Shown here: positions 35,813 through 44,768 of the stretch, piece after piece
Numbering within the stretch: position 1 is the stretch's first letter
Layout: every line of letters starts with the position of its first letter
Assembly: GCA_031277685.1 (NCBI GenBank)
Contig: JAITLV010000162.1
Coordinates: 31,383 to 95,382, forward strand
DNA length: 64,000 bases
Direction: 5' to 3'
Origin: Sphingobacterium sp.
Lineage (GTDB): Bacteria > Bacteroidota > Bacteroidia > Sphingobacteriales > Sphingobacteriaceae
Notes under the pieces: generated by a model
What the model was told of the DNA's origin: nothing
The model's input: only the letters and a program-made list of their open reading frames with translations
Database searches by the model: none
Translations under genes and position numbers: made by a program

Positions 35813-37093
35813 TTAGTTTCCATGATTTTTATCCAATTCAGATTTTCTTATCAATGCTTCCAAAAAATAGTAATCCGCATAAGAAAGTGGTACATCAACT
35901 TCGGAATGATGTGGTTTTGAACCCGTGCTATGATTTAATATAAATCCAAAAAGTTTATTTTGAGGAACCAGATAATTGTCAGAAAGATTCTGAATAATCT
36001 TATCCCCAATTTTTTTGTACTCTCCCTGATTTTTGGCATCTGATTTACATAGGTCAAAGAGTGCTGAGGCTATAATTGCCGCTGCAGAGGCGTCTCGGGG
36101 TTCATCTGGAATCTTAGGCGAGTTAAAATCCCAATAAGGTATCCTATCTGGCGGCATATTCTGATGGTCATTCAGAAAGTTGGCTACATTTTTCGCCTGA
36201 TCCAAAAATTCTGTCCGTCCCGTTTCACGGTAGCACATAGCATAGCCATATAGTGCCCATGCCTGCCCACGGGCCCAAGCCGATTCATCGGAATAGCCTT
36301 GATGGGTCATTTTTTGACGTACATGACCTGTTATTGTATCATAATCCACGACGTGGTAAGTACTGTAATCAGCTCTAAAATGATTATTCTTGGTCGTCAA
36401 GGCATGATTTAATGCAACATTGAAATAGGATGAATCCCTGGTTTCACGAAAAGCCCAAAACAACAATTCCAGGTTCATCATATTATCTATAATAACAGGA
36501 AATTGCCATACGTCGGAACCAAAATCCCAGGAACGAATGACCTTTAGCTTCGGGTTATAACGAGATTTTAAATTCATCGCCGTTTGCAGTAAAATTTTTC
36601 GGTAGCTGCTGTCTTTGTTAATTCTATACCCATTTCCGTAGCTGCAATACATCATAAAACCAAGGTCGTGGGTACTCTTATTATTTTTTTCCTGCTCCAG
36701 CATTGCGGTATACTTTTTCGCTGCCTCTTCCCATTTTGGGTCTTTGGTATACTCATACATATACCAGAGCGAACCCGGAAAAAATCCACTGCACCAGTCG
36801 TCAGTACCGACATAGATCATTTTGTGCTCCGGAGAAATGCTTCTCGGTATAATCGGATCTCTGCCACTTTTGGGATTAACTTTTATGAAATTGCTATCAG
36901 CCAAACTGACAGCAAGAGAAAGCTGATGGCCGATATGCTCAAAGTCACTTTCTATGATACTCTTATTTTTGGTACGACATGAGTTCAGAATCAAAATGAG
37001 GCCCATGAGCAGTACGCTAATACATCTTCTATTCCACGGATAAAATATGAGCATCTTTGACCCTATTTCTCCTATTTTCTTGCTATAATTCAT
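35813..37093 (-). CDS. GH88 unsaturated glucuronyl hydrolase
   Basis: About 426 residues from the ATG at 37093. It hydrolyses the 4,5-unsaturated uronic acid that lyases leave at the non-reducing end of glycosaminoglycan oligosaccharides. The (alpha/alpha)6 barrel motifs are VGTDDWCSGFFPGSLWYMYE, the catalytic region IDNMMNLELLFWA, DESAWARGQAWALYGYAMCY, and RDASAAAIIASALFDL. A later ATG at 37054 would give a typical lipoprotein signal (ending LILNSC) and is a good alternative start; a TTG at 37132 would overlap the PL8 gene and is rejected. It acts just after the PL8 lyase encoded upstream, probably in the periplasm. Confidence 0.9.
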   Translation of the reverse strand: MNYSKKIGEIGSKMLIFYPWNRRCISVLLMGLILILNSCRTKNKSIIESDFEHIGHQLSLAVSLADSNFIKVNPKSGRDPIIPRSISPEHKMIYVGTDDWCSGFFPGSLWYMYEYTKDPKWEEAAKKYTAMLEQEKNNKSTHDLGFMMYCSYGNGYRINKDSSYRKILLQTAMNLKSRYNPKLKVIRSWDFGSDVWQFPVIIDNMMNLELLFWAFRETRDSSYFNVALNHALTTKNNHFRADYSTYHVVDYDTITGHVRQKMTHQGYSDESAWARGQAWALYGYAMCYRETGRTEFLDQAKNVANFLNDHQNMPPDRIPYWDFNSPKIPDEPRDASAAAIIASALFDLCKSDAKNQGEYKKIGDKIIQNLSDNYLVPQNKLFGFILNHSTGSKPHHSEVDVPLSYADYYFLEALIRKSELDKNHGN

Positions 37094-37128
37094 ATTTTTC
37101 TTTATTTCTATTTGCCTAATCATAGATT

Positions 37129-39300
37129 TCAAAATTCAAATTCATAAGTCATGCCCGATTTGGCCCGATTTTTAAAATAGTTGTCGATCAAAATTTCTTT
37201 GCTATAAAAAACATTATCTGGAAACAGCAGCTGTATCGTTATGGAATCAGCTATCTGAGTCGGATCTGAAATAAATCCCTTTATATGCTTGGACAGGAGA
37301 CCCTCCAGCATGAGCGTACAAGGAGCATCCAGGCAAACAGTTACAGCACCAAGCTTAAACGATGCAGCCTGATAGGCAATAATTTGCCAAATATCATTTC
37401 TTTTGTCATGCACGACCTGAAGGCTGTCCAAATTTTTAATTACCTCAAAATTGCTAAGTATTTCATCAGTCCGTTGCATTTCATCGAGTGTGAGATTCGG
37501 AACGATAACATAGGCATACGTTCCCTCCCTCGGCTTTATACCATGATCTTTCCATAGACAGAAAATATCTTTTGCCACTACTTTATCCATATTCGATGTA
37601 TTTATTGCTTTCCAATTTCCGATCTTGTTTTCTATTGAAAGTTCAATTTTATCTGAATCAAGGAAGAAATAGCCAATCTTGTCGTGATGGATCCATTTTA
37701 ATTTTTCAAACGAAAAACGACCGCTATGATGATCATAAAGAGTTTGCAGTTTGCCTGTCGAATGAAGAACAGACACGTTTCCTTTTCGACGGGTTTGATT
37801 GAGCGTGGTCGCTATGGGAAACTCATTTCTTGAACTAATTCCATTGCCCAGACATACCACGAGGTCATCTAGAAAAAACCAGCCTTTTTTTGCTTTGCTA
37901 TAGGCATCTCCGAAATTGTTTTTGAAACCAAAACCCGTAACTCCATATCTCCCATTGCTCACCCCTCCGGAAAAAAGCGTCTGTCCATAAGCAGGCCAGG
38001 GATGATCTGGGATCTGCTCCAATGGATATGCAGCAACGGTAGTACCTGGAATTTTGGACCAATCCCAAACTACGCTTACATCTGTATATTCAGCACCATC
38101 CACATTGATAGACATTCCGCCTTCAGCTAAAAAATACCCTTTGAGATTCTCTCCATTTAACGATTCGCTACGAGCTGTTCTTAAAGATGTTGTCCGCAGA
38201 TCTATACTGTACCCTTTTCTTTGGCAAAAGGTATAATCCGTGCGCCAATAGTACCGATGTCCTTCAATAACCTTGAAATCGGCTCCTTTGGTACCAGTTA
38301 TTCTTTTTATCGCATTTTCATATTCCGGTGCGTGTTGCGGCACCAGTCGTTTGAACCGCGATAAAGTTTGAAGTGTGCCAGTTCTAAATATTGAATCATT
38401 TTCAATACGTGTAAAACTTCTCCCCATTACATTATAGAGTCGATATTGCCCTCTGATAACAGGTAGGTAAGAGCTTCGGACAAATTGATCCAAGAGTTTC
38501 AATTTTTCAGGATGAATAGCGAAACGCGTTTCTCTCAAATAATCTGCGACTTTAACAGTACCATTGACATATACCTCTCCGTATCCACCTAAATAGATCT
38601 GATGGCGATGTGCACCATAGGAGAGATCGTGCTGTATACCATCATCATAAACTGTTAACTTTGTTGGCTCGAATAATTCTGAACAGGCCATGGCAACTAC
38701 TGCTTCATCCTTTTGAACAAGACCTCTGTACAACCAGTGCAAAGCGATATCTAGTTTATTGGCCCCAAGATAATCTTTGGGTGAGCCACAATGATCTATC
38801 ATGTAGGTTAGGCTTTCCCTCAACAATCGTTTGGGCAGACTTTTTTTTCCCTTGTCCATAAGCAAAAGGATCATTCCCATTTTTTGACCGGCATCAATTG
38901 TATTGTACCACCAGTTGTCACAAATGGGTACCTTTTGCAGCCAATAATCAAGTCCATTGCAGATAAGGCGATGTAATACCTTAGACGAATAGTAATGGCT
39001 TTCTTCCCGAACATAGGCAAGTGCAAAACGCTGTAGATAAGCCAGATGTTCGGAAGGTGGCCATTTGGTCATATTTCGACTTGAATAATCTATAAAGGAA
39101 AACGACCCATCTGAGCGCATAAATGCCAGCTTCTCGAAGATTTCACTGTCTAGGTTATTGGATGAACTATTATATTCATCCTCAACGATTCGCGATCTTA
39201 TTTTAGAAAAATCAGCGGTATCCTGGGAATTGCCATAAGTCAACTTATCGCCCAAAAAAGCAAATAAAAAAATCAACATCATGTTTTTGATCCTATTCAT
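37129..39300 (-). CDS. PL8 polysaccharide lyase (chondroitin AC lyase/hyaluronate lyase type)
   Basis: A 723-residue lyase with a signal peptide about 1-23. It cleaves hyaluronan or chondroitin by beta-elimination, giving unsaturated disaccharides. The alpha/alpha toroid carries DNWWYNTIDAGQKMG and LGANKLD (Asn181). The catalytic His231 and Tyr240 are in AHRHQIYLGGYG, and Arg294 and Arg298 are in GRSFTR. The next part has RSESLNGENLKGY with Glu379 and Asn382. These residues keep nearly the spacing I recall for Pedobacter heparinus chondroitin AC lyase (about 700 residues), the closest family model. The beta-sandwich part follows to the end. It is in the operon with GH88, with no sulfatase. 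Confidence 0.92.
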   Translation of the reverse strand: MNRIKNMMLIFLFAFLGDKLTYGNSQDTADFSKIRSRIVEDEYNSSSNNLDSEIFEKLAFMRSDGSFSFIDYSSRNMTKWPPSEHLAYLQRFALAYVREESHYYSSKVLHRLICNGLDYWLQKVPICDNWWYNTIDAGQKMGMILLLMDKGKKSLPKRLLRESLTYMIDHCGSPKDYLGANKLDIALHWLYRGLVQKDEAVVAMACSELFEPTKLTVYDDGIQHDLSYGAHRHQIYLGGYGEVYVNGTVKVADYLRETRFAIHPEKLKLLDQFVRSSYLPVIRGQYRLYNVMGRSFTRIENDSIFRTGTLQTLSRFKRLVPQHAPEYENAIKRITGTKGADFKVIEGHRYYWRTDYTFCQRKGYSIDLRTTSLRTARSESLNGENLKGYFLAEGGMSINVDGAEYTDVSVVWDWSKIPGTTVAAYPLEQIPDHPWPAYGQTLFSGGVSNGRYGVTGFGFKNNFGDAYSKAKKGWFFLDDLVVCLGNGISSRNEFPIATTLNQTRRKGNVSVLHSTGKLQTLYDHHSGRFSFEKLKWIHHDKIGYFFLDSDKIELSIENKIGNWKAINTSNMDKVVAKDIFCLWKDHGIKPREGTYAYVIVPNLTLDEMQRTDEILSNFEVIKNLDSLQVVHDKRNDIWQIIAYQAASFKLGAVTVCLDAPCTLMLEGLLSKHIKGFISDPTQIADSITIQLLFPDNVFYSKEILIDNYFKNRAKSGMTYEFEF

Positions 39301-39308
39301 ACCTATCC

Positions 39309-39656
39309 TTACTTTACATTCATTGTCGCGGACCTACTGGTTGATTGGTCGTATCTTTCCACCCTGAATGTAAGCATATAACTTCCCTTTGGTTTATTCA
39401 CAGTATAATTCAGATCCTTTTCAACAGCAATTATTTCATCATCCAGAGTCCAGCTAAATTTAGCCCCATCAGCCGGGGATACGACAGGACTGATTTCAAG
39501 CTTTTGACCAACCTGAACATCTATTGCCTTTGCCCAATTATAGAATATTTTGGGGCTATCTTCACGCGTTAAGCGAATTGGCTTATCCTCTTTTTGGCAA
39601 GAATAAATCGTAAACAGTAGCGAGCCAACAATTAAATAGCTAAATAAATTTTTCAT
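39309..39656 (-). CDS. Small PKD-like surface lipoprotein
   Basis: About 115 residues. The ATG at 39656 gives a clean lipoprotein signal, with lipobox TIYSC (Cys20). The rest is one beta-sandwich of the PKD type: a GQKLEISPVVSPADGAKFSW core, YTVNKPKGSYMLTFRVERYD, and a last strand. It has no catalytic residues and is likely a small surface glycan-binding or spacer protein encoded between SusD and PL8. An in-frame ATG at 39683 overlaps the susD stop and is less likely. Confidence 0.72.
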   Translation of the reverse strand: MKNLFSYLIVGSLLFTIYSCQKEDKPIRLTREDSPKIFYNWAKAIDVQVGQKLEISPVVSPADGAKFSWTLDDEIIAVEKDLNYTVNKPKGSYMLTFRVERYDQSTSRSATMNVK

Positions 39657-39679
39657 TTTTCTTCTTTTCTTTGTGATAC

Positions 39680-41281
39680 TCATTTATCCCACCATACATG
39701 TTTTGTCCAATCATCGGCACCCAATCTTCCTACCGCTTCCTGATAGTTTTCTAAATTTTTTATCTGTTCATCCAGCGGGTAAGGCATCCGGTTTGGGAAT
39801 GTTCCATTTGATTGATTTTTACTGGGAACATAATTATGAAAGATCAATTCGGGATAGCCTGATCTCCTATAATTAGACCATGTTTCCAATGGATCGAGGA
39901 AATGAAGTATCCATAGTTGCGTATTGATCTGTTTGATTGCATCACTAGCACTAAATCTAACATTGGGTTCCTGTAGGAAATTGTTTACCTGCTGATCTGT
40001 TACGTTGACTCCAAATATTTGCCATTGTTTTAAGGCTGCCTTGAGCGCACTTTCATAATAACTCGCTGCTGTTCCTCCGCCGGCGTTCCACCCTCTTGCT
40101 GCAACTTCAGCTTTAAGAAACTCTGTTTCGGCAAACCCAATGTAGATATAGGGCGCATCAAATGCTGTAACATATTTGGATGCCCTAAGTCTCGTATAGG
40201 CCAAAGGAACAGAAATATTACTACCATTCACATTCAGCGTAAGCCCATTATTCTGTGTCGGATACACTGTATTGGGGTCATAAGAGTATTTCTGCGCCTG
40301 CACCGTCATGGAGGCGTAATTGGGACGTTTGGCACGTACCAATGCCGTAATGTCTGTACGTGCAGCATCGCGCAGATAGACGCCACCGATCATAAGCAAA
40401 CGTGGATCATTATTATTTTCCAGTGCTGAAACCAATTCAGTGGTTAACCACATCTGACTGCCATTTGCCGCATTACCATAGAGATAATAGGAAACGGCAT
40501 TTCCCTTCCCTTTTCCGGAAACCGGATTTTCGGTGTTCTCATATTTCACAAAACAGATATCCGAATTAGATTGAAAAACACCTGCCCGGATAGCGTCTTC
40601 AGCTTCCTTCTTTGCGATTTCAGGAGCAACTTTTACCAATCTCATCGCGATACGCAACCGTAAAGAGTTTGCATAACGCTTCCATTGTTCAATATCACCA
40701 TGATAGAATAGATCATTCTTGGATAAGGGTTTTGTCGCATCAAATGAGCTTACTGCTTTTTTCAATTCTTCAAAGAAATCCATATAAATGGATTCTTGTG
40801 TATCGTATTTTGGTTTTAATATACGGTCGTAATACCCCAAGCCAGCCTCACTATAAGGAACATCTCCATAATAATCCGTAATCCGAAGGAAATTCTGCAC
40901 TTTTAGAATACGTGCCATTGCCACGATATTGACTTTATCGGGATTGCCTCCATGCTGGCTGATAATATCAAGACTATTTTTTACTCCTTCCGGATAATAG
41001 GTTGTCCACAACCTTTCATGGTAATTAGCATGTTTCTGACCAATTCCTCCATACTCCACAACGGCAAAAGGGCCCGTCCACTGGTTCATAAATCCCCCAG
41101 GATAAATAAAATATCGGTTAATCTCCTGCCACTCAGCACCAGGAGTATATTGGATTGTTGATATAAGCAGGTCAGGATCAATTGTTCCGGGATTATCGGG
41201 ATCCATATTTAAATTGTCCATGTTTTCACAGGACGACAATAAAAACACTGACAGTATGTATACTAAAATTCTTGATTTCAT
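39680..41281 (-). CDS. SusD/RagB-family surface lipoprotein of the glycosaminoglycan PUL
   Basis: A 533-residue lipoprotein, lipobox FLLSSC (Cys18), of the SusD-like subgroup with NLNMDPDNPGTIDPDLLIST near the start. It has IVAMARILKVQNFLRITDYYG and the C-terminal segment WILHFLDPLETWSNYRRSGY, which replaces the RR-x-ELAFEG block of standard SusD. It pairs with the SusC encoded 18 bp upstream and should capture glycosaminoglycan chains. Confidence 0.92.
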   Translation of the reverse strand: MKSRILVYILSVFLLSSCENMDNLNMDPDNPGTIDPDLLISTIQYTPGAEWQEINRYFIYPGGFMNQWTGPFAVVEYGGIGQKHANYHERLWTTYYPEGVKNSLDIISQHGGNPDKVNIVAMARILKVQNFLRITDYYGDVPYSEAGLGYYDRILKPKYDTQESIYMDFFEELKKAVSSFDATKPLSKNDLFYHGDIEQWKRYANSLRLRIAMRLVKVAPEIAKKEAEDAIRAGVFQSNSDICFVKYENTENPVSGKGKGNAVSYYLYGNAANGSQMWLTTELVSALENNNDPRLLMIGGVYLRDAARTDITALVRAKRPNYASMTVQAQKYSYDPNTVYPTQNNGLTLNVNGSNISVPLAYTRLRASKYVTAFDAPYIYIGFAETEFLKAEVAARGWNAGGGTAASYYESALKAALKQWQIFGVNVTDQQVNNFLQEPNVRFSASDAIKQINTQLWILHFLDPLETWSNYRRSGYPELIFHNYVPSKNQSNGTFPNRMPYPLDEQIKNLENYQEAVGRLGADDWTKHVWWDK

Positions 41282-41299
41282 GTGTTATGTGGTTTAAGA

Positions 41300-44200
41300 T
41301 CAAAACTTGATATCTATACCTATTCCAAAAGTCCTGCGTGATGGTAGGGAACCATATTCGAATCCCTGTCCGTTGCCAGAACTATAATTGGATTCAGGAT
41401 CAATATTGACTACTTTATCATATACAGTCCATAAATTGCGGCCATAGACAAAAATCGATGCGGACTGAACGGGAGCTTTTCCAAACATTTTTTTTACAGG
41501 CAGAGAATAAGTCAAATTGAGTTCTCTCAATTTGATAAATGAAGCGTCATATATAAAAGGTTCGGCAGTATTGTTTGTCACGTTGTTCCAGTATGCATTG
41601 GGGTTGATAAACTCATCATTGGGAACATATTCAGGTTGATCATCGGTGCCAATATTTTTAACACCTTTACCAATATAGCCCCCGGTTGGTACCCATTCCT
41701 GCGCTGTTTTGCCGCTGGCCAACCGTTGTTCTTCCGATGCATTCCATCCTTCCCTTCCTTCCAGCGTAGATGTAGACGTTCCATATTTGTAGGACTGCAG
41801 GGCAGTCATGGCGTAGATTTCTCCACCCCACTTCACGTCAAACAACATACTTAAATTAAAATCCTGATAACGTAGCCCCTGCTTAAATCCCAAAGTAAAA
41901 TCATACACTCCTTTGCCGAGGACTTTTAGATCTTTTTCATATTGTGGGAGGCCTGATTTATGGATAATTTCGCCATTGGGCGCTCGCTGAAAAGCTGTTC
42001 CAGCAATAACACCATAAGTTTCCCCCTCTTGTGCGTAAATAAATGCATTTGCCCAGCGTGCACTCGCCAGTTCATAATTTTTAAGATCCGGGTGAAGGCT
42101 TTTAACCAAGTTTCTGTTTCTAGCAAAATTTATTCCTGTGCTCCATTCCCAGTCCTTGGTCTTTATCGCTGTTGCATTCAATGCTATTTCAACACCTCTG
42201 TTTACGATTTCTCCAGCATTGATCATTCCTTTGCTGTAGCCGGTAGCCAATGAACTCGGCAGACTTAAAATCTGATCCTTTGTAGATTGCTTATAATAGG
42301 AGAAATCCAGTGTCAGGCGCTCTTTTAAAAATCTAAGGTCTGTACCGATCTCATAGGAATAGGTAGAAGTCGGCTTCAGCTGCTGATTTGGTATTACCTT
42401 GGACTTGATTTCTCCCAGTCTCATTCCCTGAAAAGTGATATCTGCCAGTCCGTAGACCAATGATAGCTGATAAGGATCGGTATCTCCGCCAACCTTAGCA
42501 ACGGAAGCCCGCAATTTCCCAAATGAAAGGATATGATTGTCCATTTTCAATAACTTGGAAAAAATAAAGCTTCCTGAAGCCGAAGGATAGGTATAGGATC
42601 GATTGTCCGCAGAAAGGGTCGAAGATACGTCATTTCTCAAGGTTAGATCTACATAAAGAAAATCATTATACCCCAAATTCACCGCTCCGTAAACTGAATT
42701 TACCCGTTTGCGGATCAGGGAATGTGACAGCACATGTTCTTTGTAGTTTGTAATCGAACGAATATCATCGAGTACCTGATCTCTACCAAGATTGGTTATA
42801 TTTTTGGCGCTCGATCTTCTAATATTACCGCCAATAAACGCGGATATATCCCATTTTTCTTTAAATTTCGTCGAATACCTAAGTATTGCTTCGTAATTAT
42901 CCTCACGCACATTGCGATCTGTATTGGACATCTCTCCGGCCTGTGCTGTGGGTGTATACCGTGATGCGAACTGCATGATATTAAAGTCATAAAAATCAGT
43001 TCCGGCCCTGGCTGTAAGATTAAATCCGGGAAGAAAATTATAATCTAACTGTAGGTGGCCCAGAACGCGGTTTCTTGCAGTTGTATTGGCCATCTCATTA
43101 ATTACCCAATATGGATTTAACCTATATATCCCTTGGTCATTCCATGGCATATATCTTCCGAGTTCATCTTTATAATTCTCAGACAGCCATTTTTGATCAA
43201 AATTAGGCGCTAAACCAATGATTGCATTGCCGATATTCGAGGATACATCGGACAGGCCGGGTCTATTATTCACATCTTCCACACTATAGTTGACTCTGGA
43301 ATTGATCGTAAGCTTTTTGCCCAGTTTAGAATTCCCACGGATCATAAACGTTGTTCTGTTAAAGGTGGAACTTGGAATAATATCTTTATTTCGCATATCT
43401 GAAACAGACATGCGAAACGATGTCGATTCCCCTCCGCCGTCAAAAGAAACCGTATTATTGAGGGTGCTTCCGGTGCGGAAAAATGAAAGTACATTATTAT
43501 CTTTATTCCCATAATCCTTTATTTCTCCATTATAGATCGGGAAGGAAATGTTGGGATCAAGCCTTGGGCCCCAAGCGGACATACTGGTACTCTGCGCATC
43601 GTCGTCATTTAATGGCGGCATTCCATCTCGTCCCTGCCCATACATGCGTTGATAATCATCAAATTTGGACAACAGATTTACAACGTTTGCACTGCTTGAA
43701 AAGTCGATACCTATTTTCTTATTTTTTTTTCCGCTTTTAGTCGTGATCAGGACCACACCGTTGGACGCTCTAGATCCATAAAGCGCTGCGGCAGACGCTC
43801 CTTTTAGCACGGACACCGTTTCAATATCGGATGGTGAAATTGAGGATATGCCATCACCAAAGTCATATCCTCCGAATTTTCCGGCATCCCCCATTTGACT
43901 ATTATCCATCGGAACTCCATCAATGACATACAGCGGATTATTTGTTCCGGAAAGCTGTGAGTTACCCCTTATAATTACTCGCGTAGATCCTGCGGGGCCA
44001 CCACTTGTACTGGAAATATCCACTCCAGCTACTTTTCCCGAAAGCGCGCTGACCATGTTCTGTTCCCGCCCCGCTGTAAGGCTTTCGGCATTGACCTCCG
44101 CGACAGCATATCCCAGGGCTTTTGTTTCCCGCTTGATCCCCAATGCCGTTACAACGACCTCTCCCAATGCAGTTTCCTTTCTTAGCAATACAACATCCAG

Positions 44201-44515
44201 TCTTTTTTTGCCGTTTATAGCTATACGAGCAGGTTCACTCCCTACGTGTGAAATTTCTAACTCCGCAAACTGGCTGGATACCTGAATGGTAAATGATCCA
44301 TCTGGGCTGGTAGTGACAGTATTTTTGGTTCCGGATTCGCGAATGGTAGCTCCGGCAATGACCTTGCCCTCGCGATCACGAATTGTACCTTCAACTTTTG
44401 ATACCTGCTGCTGCGCATTTATTTGGATTGGGGCCAAGGTCAATGAGCTGATAGGAGAAAGAAGAATAGTCCATAGGGCTACCTTCTTAAATACTTTTGT
44501 TCTATTTCCACTCAT
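41300..44515 (-). CDS. SusC/RagA-family TonB-dependent transporter without STN domain (glycosaminoglycan PUL)
   Basis: About 1071 residues from the ATG at 44515 (MSGNRTKVFKK); a TTG at 44539 is rejected. After the signal peptide (ending near INAQ) the carboxypeptidase-like domain starts at once (VEGTIRDREGKVIAGATIRE). It is followed by the plug with LGEVVVTALGIKRETKALGY and a barrel ending RRTFGIGIDIKF. The STN domain found in the other four SusC proteins of this window is absent. That fits control by the hybrid two-component regulator, which senses oligosaccharides directly. Confidence 0.94.
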   Translation of the reverse strand: MSGNRTKVFKKVALWTILLSPISSLTLAPIQINAQQQVSKVEGTIRDREGKVIAGATIRESGTKNTVTTSPDGSFTIQVSSQFAELEISHVGSEPARIAINGKKRLDVVLLRKETALGEVVVTALGIKRETKALGYAVAEVNAESLTAGREQNMVSALSGKVAGVDISSTSGGPAGSTRVIIRGNSQLSGTNNPLYVIDGVPMDNSQMGDAGKFGGYDFGDGISSISPSDIETVSVLKGASAAALYGSRASNGVVLITTKSGKKNKKIGIDFSSSANVVNLLSKFDDYQRMYGQGRDGMPPLNDDDAQSTSMSAWGPRLDPNISFPIYNGEIKDYGNKDNNVLSFFRTGSTLNNTVSFDGGGESTSFRMSVSDMRNKDIIPSSTFNRTTFMIRGNSKLGKKLTINSRVNYSVEDVNNRPGLSDVSSNIGNAIIGLAPNFDQKWLSENYKDELGRYMPWNDQGIYRLNPYWVINEMANTTARNRVLGHLQLDYNFLPGFNLTARAGTDFYDFNIMQFASRYTPTAQAGEMSNTDRNVREDNYEAILRYSTKFKEKWDISAFIGGNIRRSSAKNITNLGRDQVLDDIRSITNYKEHVLSHSLIRKRVNSVYGAVNLGYNDFLYVDLTLRNDVSSTLSADNRSYTYPSASGSFIFSKLLKMDNHILSFGKLRASVAKVGGDTDPYQLSLVYGLADITFQGMRLGEIKSKVIPNQQLKPTSTYSYEIGTDLRFLKERLTLDFSYYKQSTKDQILSLPSSLATGYSKGMINAGEIVNRGVEIALNATAIKTKDWEWSTGINFARNRNLVKSLHPDLKNYELASARWANAFIYAQEGETYGVIAGTAFQRAPNGEIIHKSGLPQYEKDLKVLGKGVYDFTLGFKQGLRYQDFNLSMLFDVKWGGEIYAMTALQSYKYGTSTSTLEGREGWNASEEQRLASGKTAQEWVPTGGYIGKGVKNIGTDDQPEYVPNDEFINPNAYWNNVTNNTAEPFIYDASFIKLRELNLTYSLPVKKMFGKAPVQSASIFVYGRNLWTVYDKVVNIDPESNYSSGNGQGFEYGSLPSRRTFGIGIDIKF

Positions 44516-44670
44516 GTAGTAAAAATTTCGATAGAACAATTCGTATTGACAGTCACAGCCCCGCGAAAAGGTACAGGTGCATTTTTGAAATCAGACCTAC
44601 ATCGTAAACCGATCTCTGTTTTCTTTGAATTAAAAGACATTATCATCATCTGGTTAATCAATTAGTTCCT

Positions 44671-44678
44671 CAAAACTA
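44671..44678 (-). promoter_or_regulatory. Predicted -7 box of the glycosaminoglycan susC promoter
   Basis: The minus strand reads TAGTTTTG, an exact match to the Bacteroidota TAnnTTTG element, about 155 bp upstream of the susC start. No TTG is found at the -33 position; instead the direct-repeat operator ends there, which suits an activator-dependent promoter. Confidence 0.6.
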
Positions 44679-44700
44679 AATGACCAGAAAATTTTCAGGG

Positions 44701-44735
44701 TTTGATTCTGTACATAAAAAGTTTGATTTTGTACA
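44701..44735 (-). promoter_or_regulatory. Direct-repeat operator for the hybrid two-component regulator
   Basis: Two copies of TTTGATTyTGTACA (plus strand 44701-44714 and 44722-44735) differ at one base and are spaced exactly 21 bp start to start, two helical turns. AraC-type domains bind direct repeats with this spacing. The site lies between the regulator gene and susC and ends 22 bp upstream of the -7 box, so bound protein would cover the -33 region. It is the likely activation site of the regulator encoded next door. Confidence 0.65.
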
Positions 44736-44768
44736 ATCGCGGCCTATGCATGATTTAAGATGTATTTT

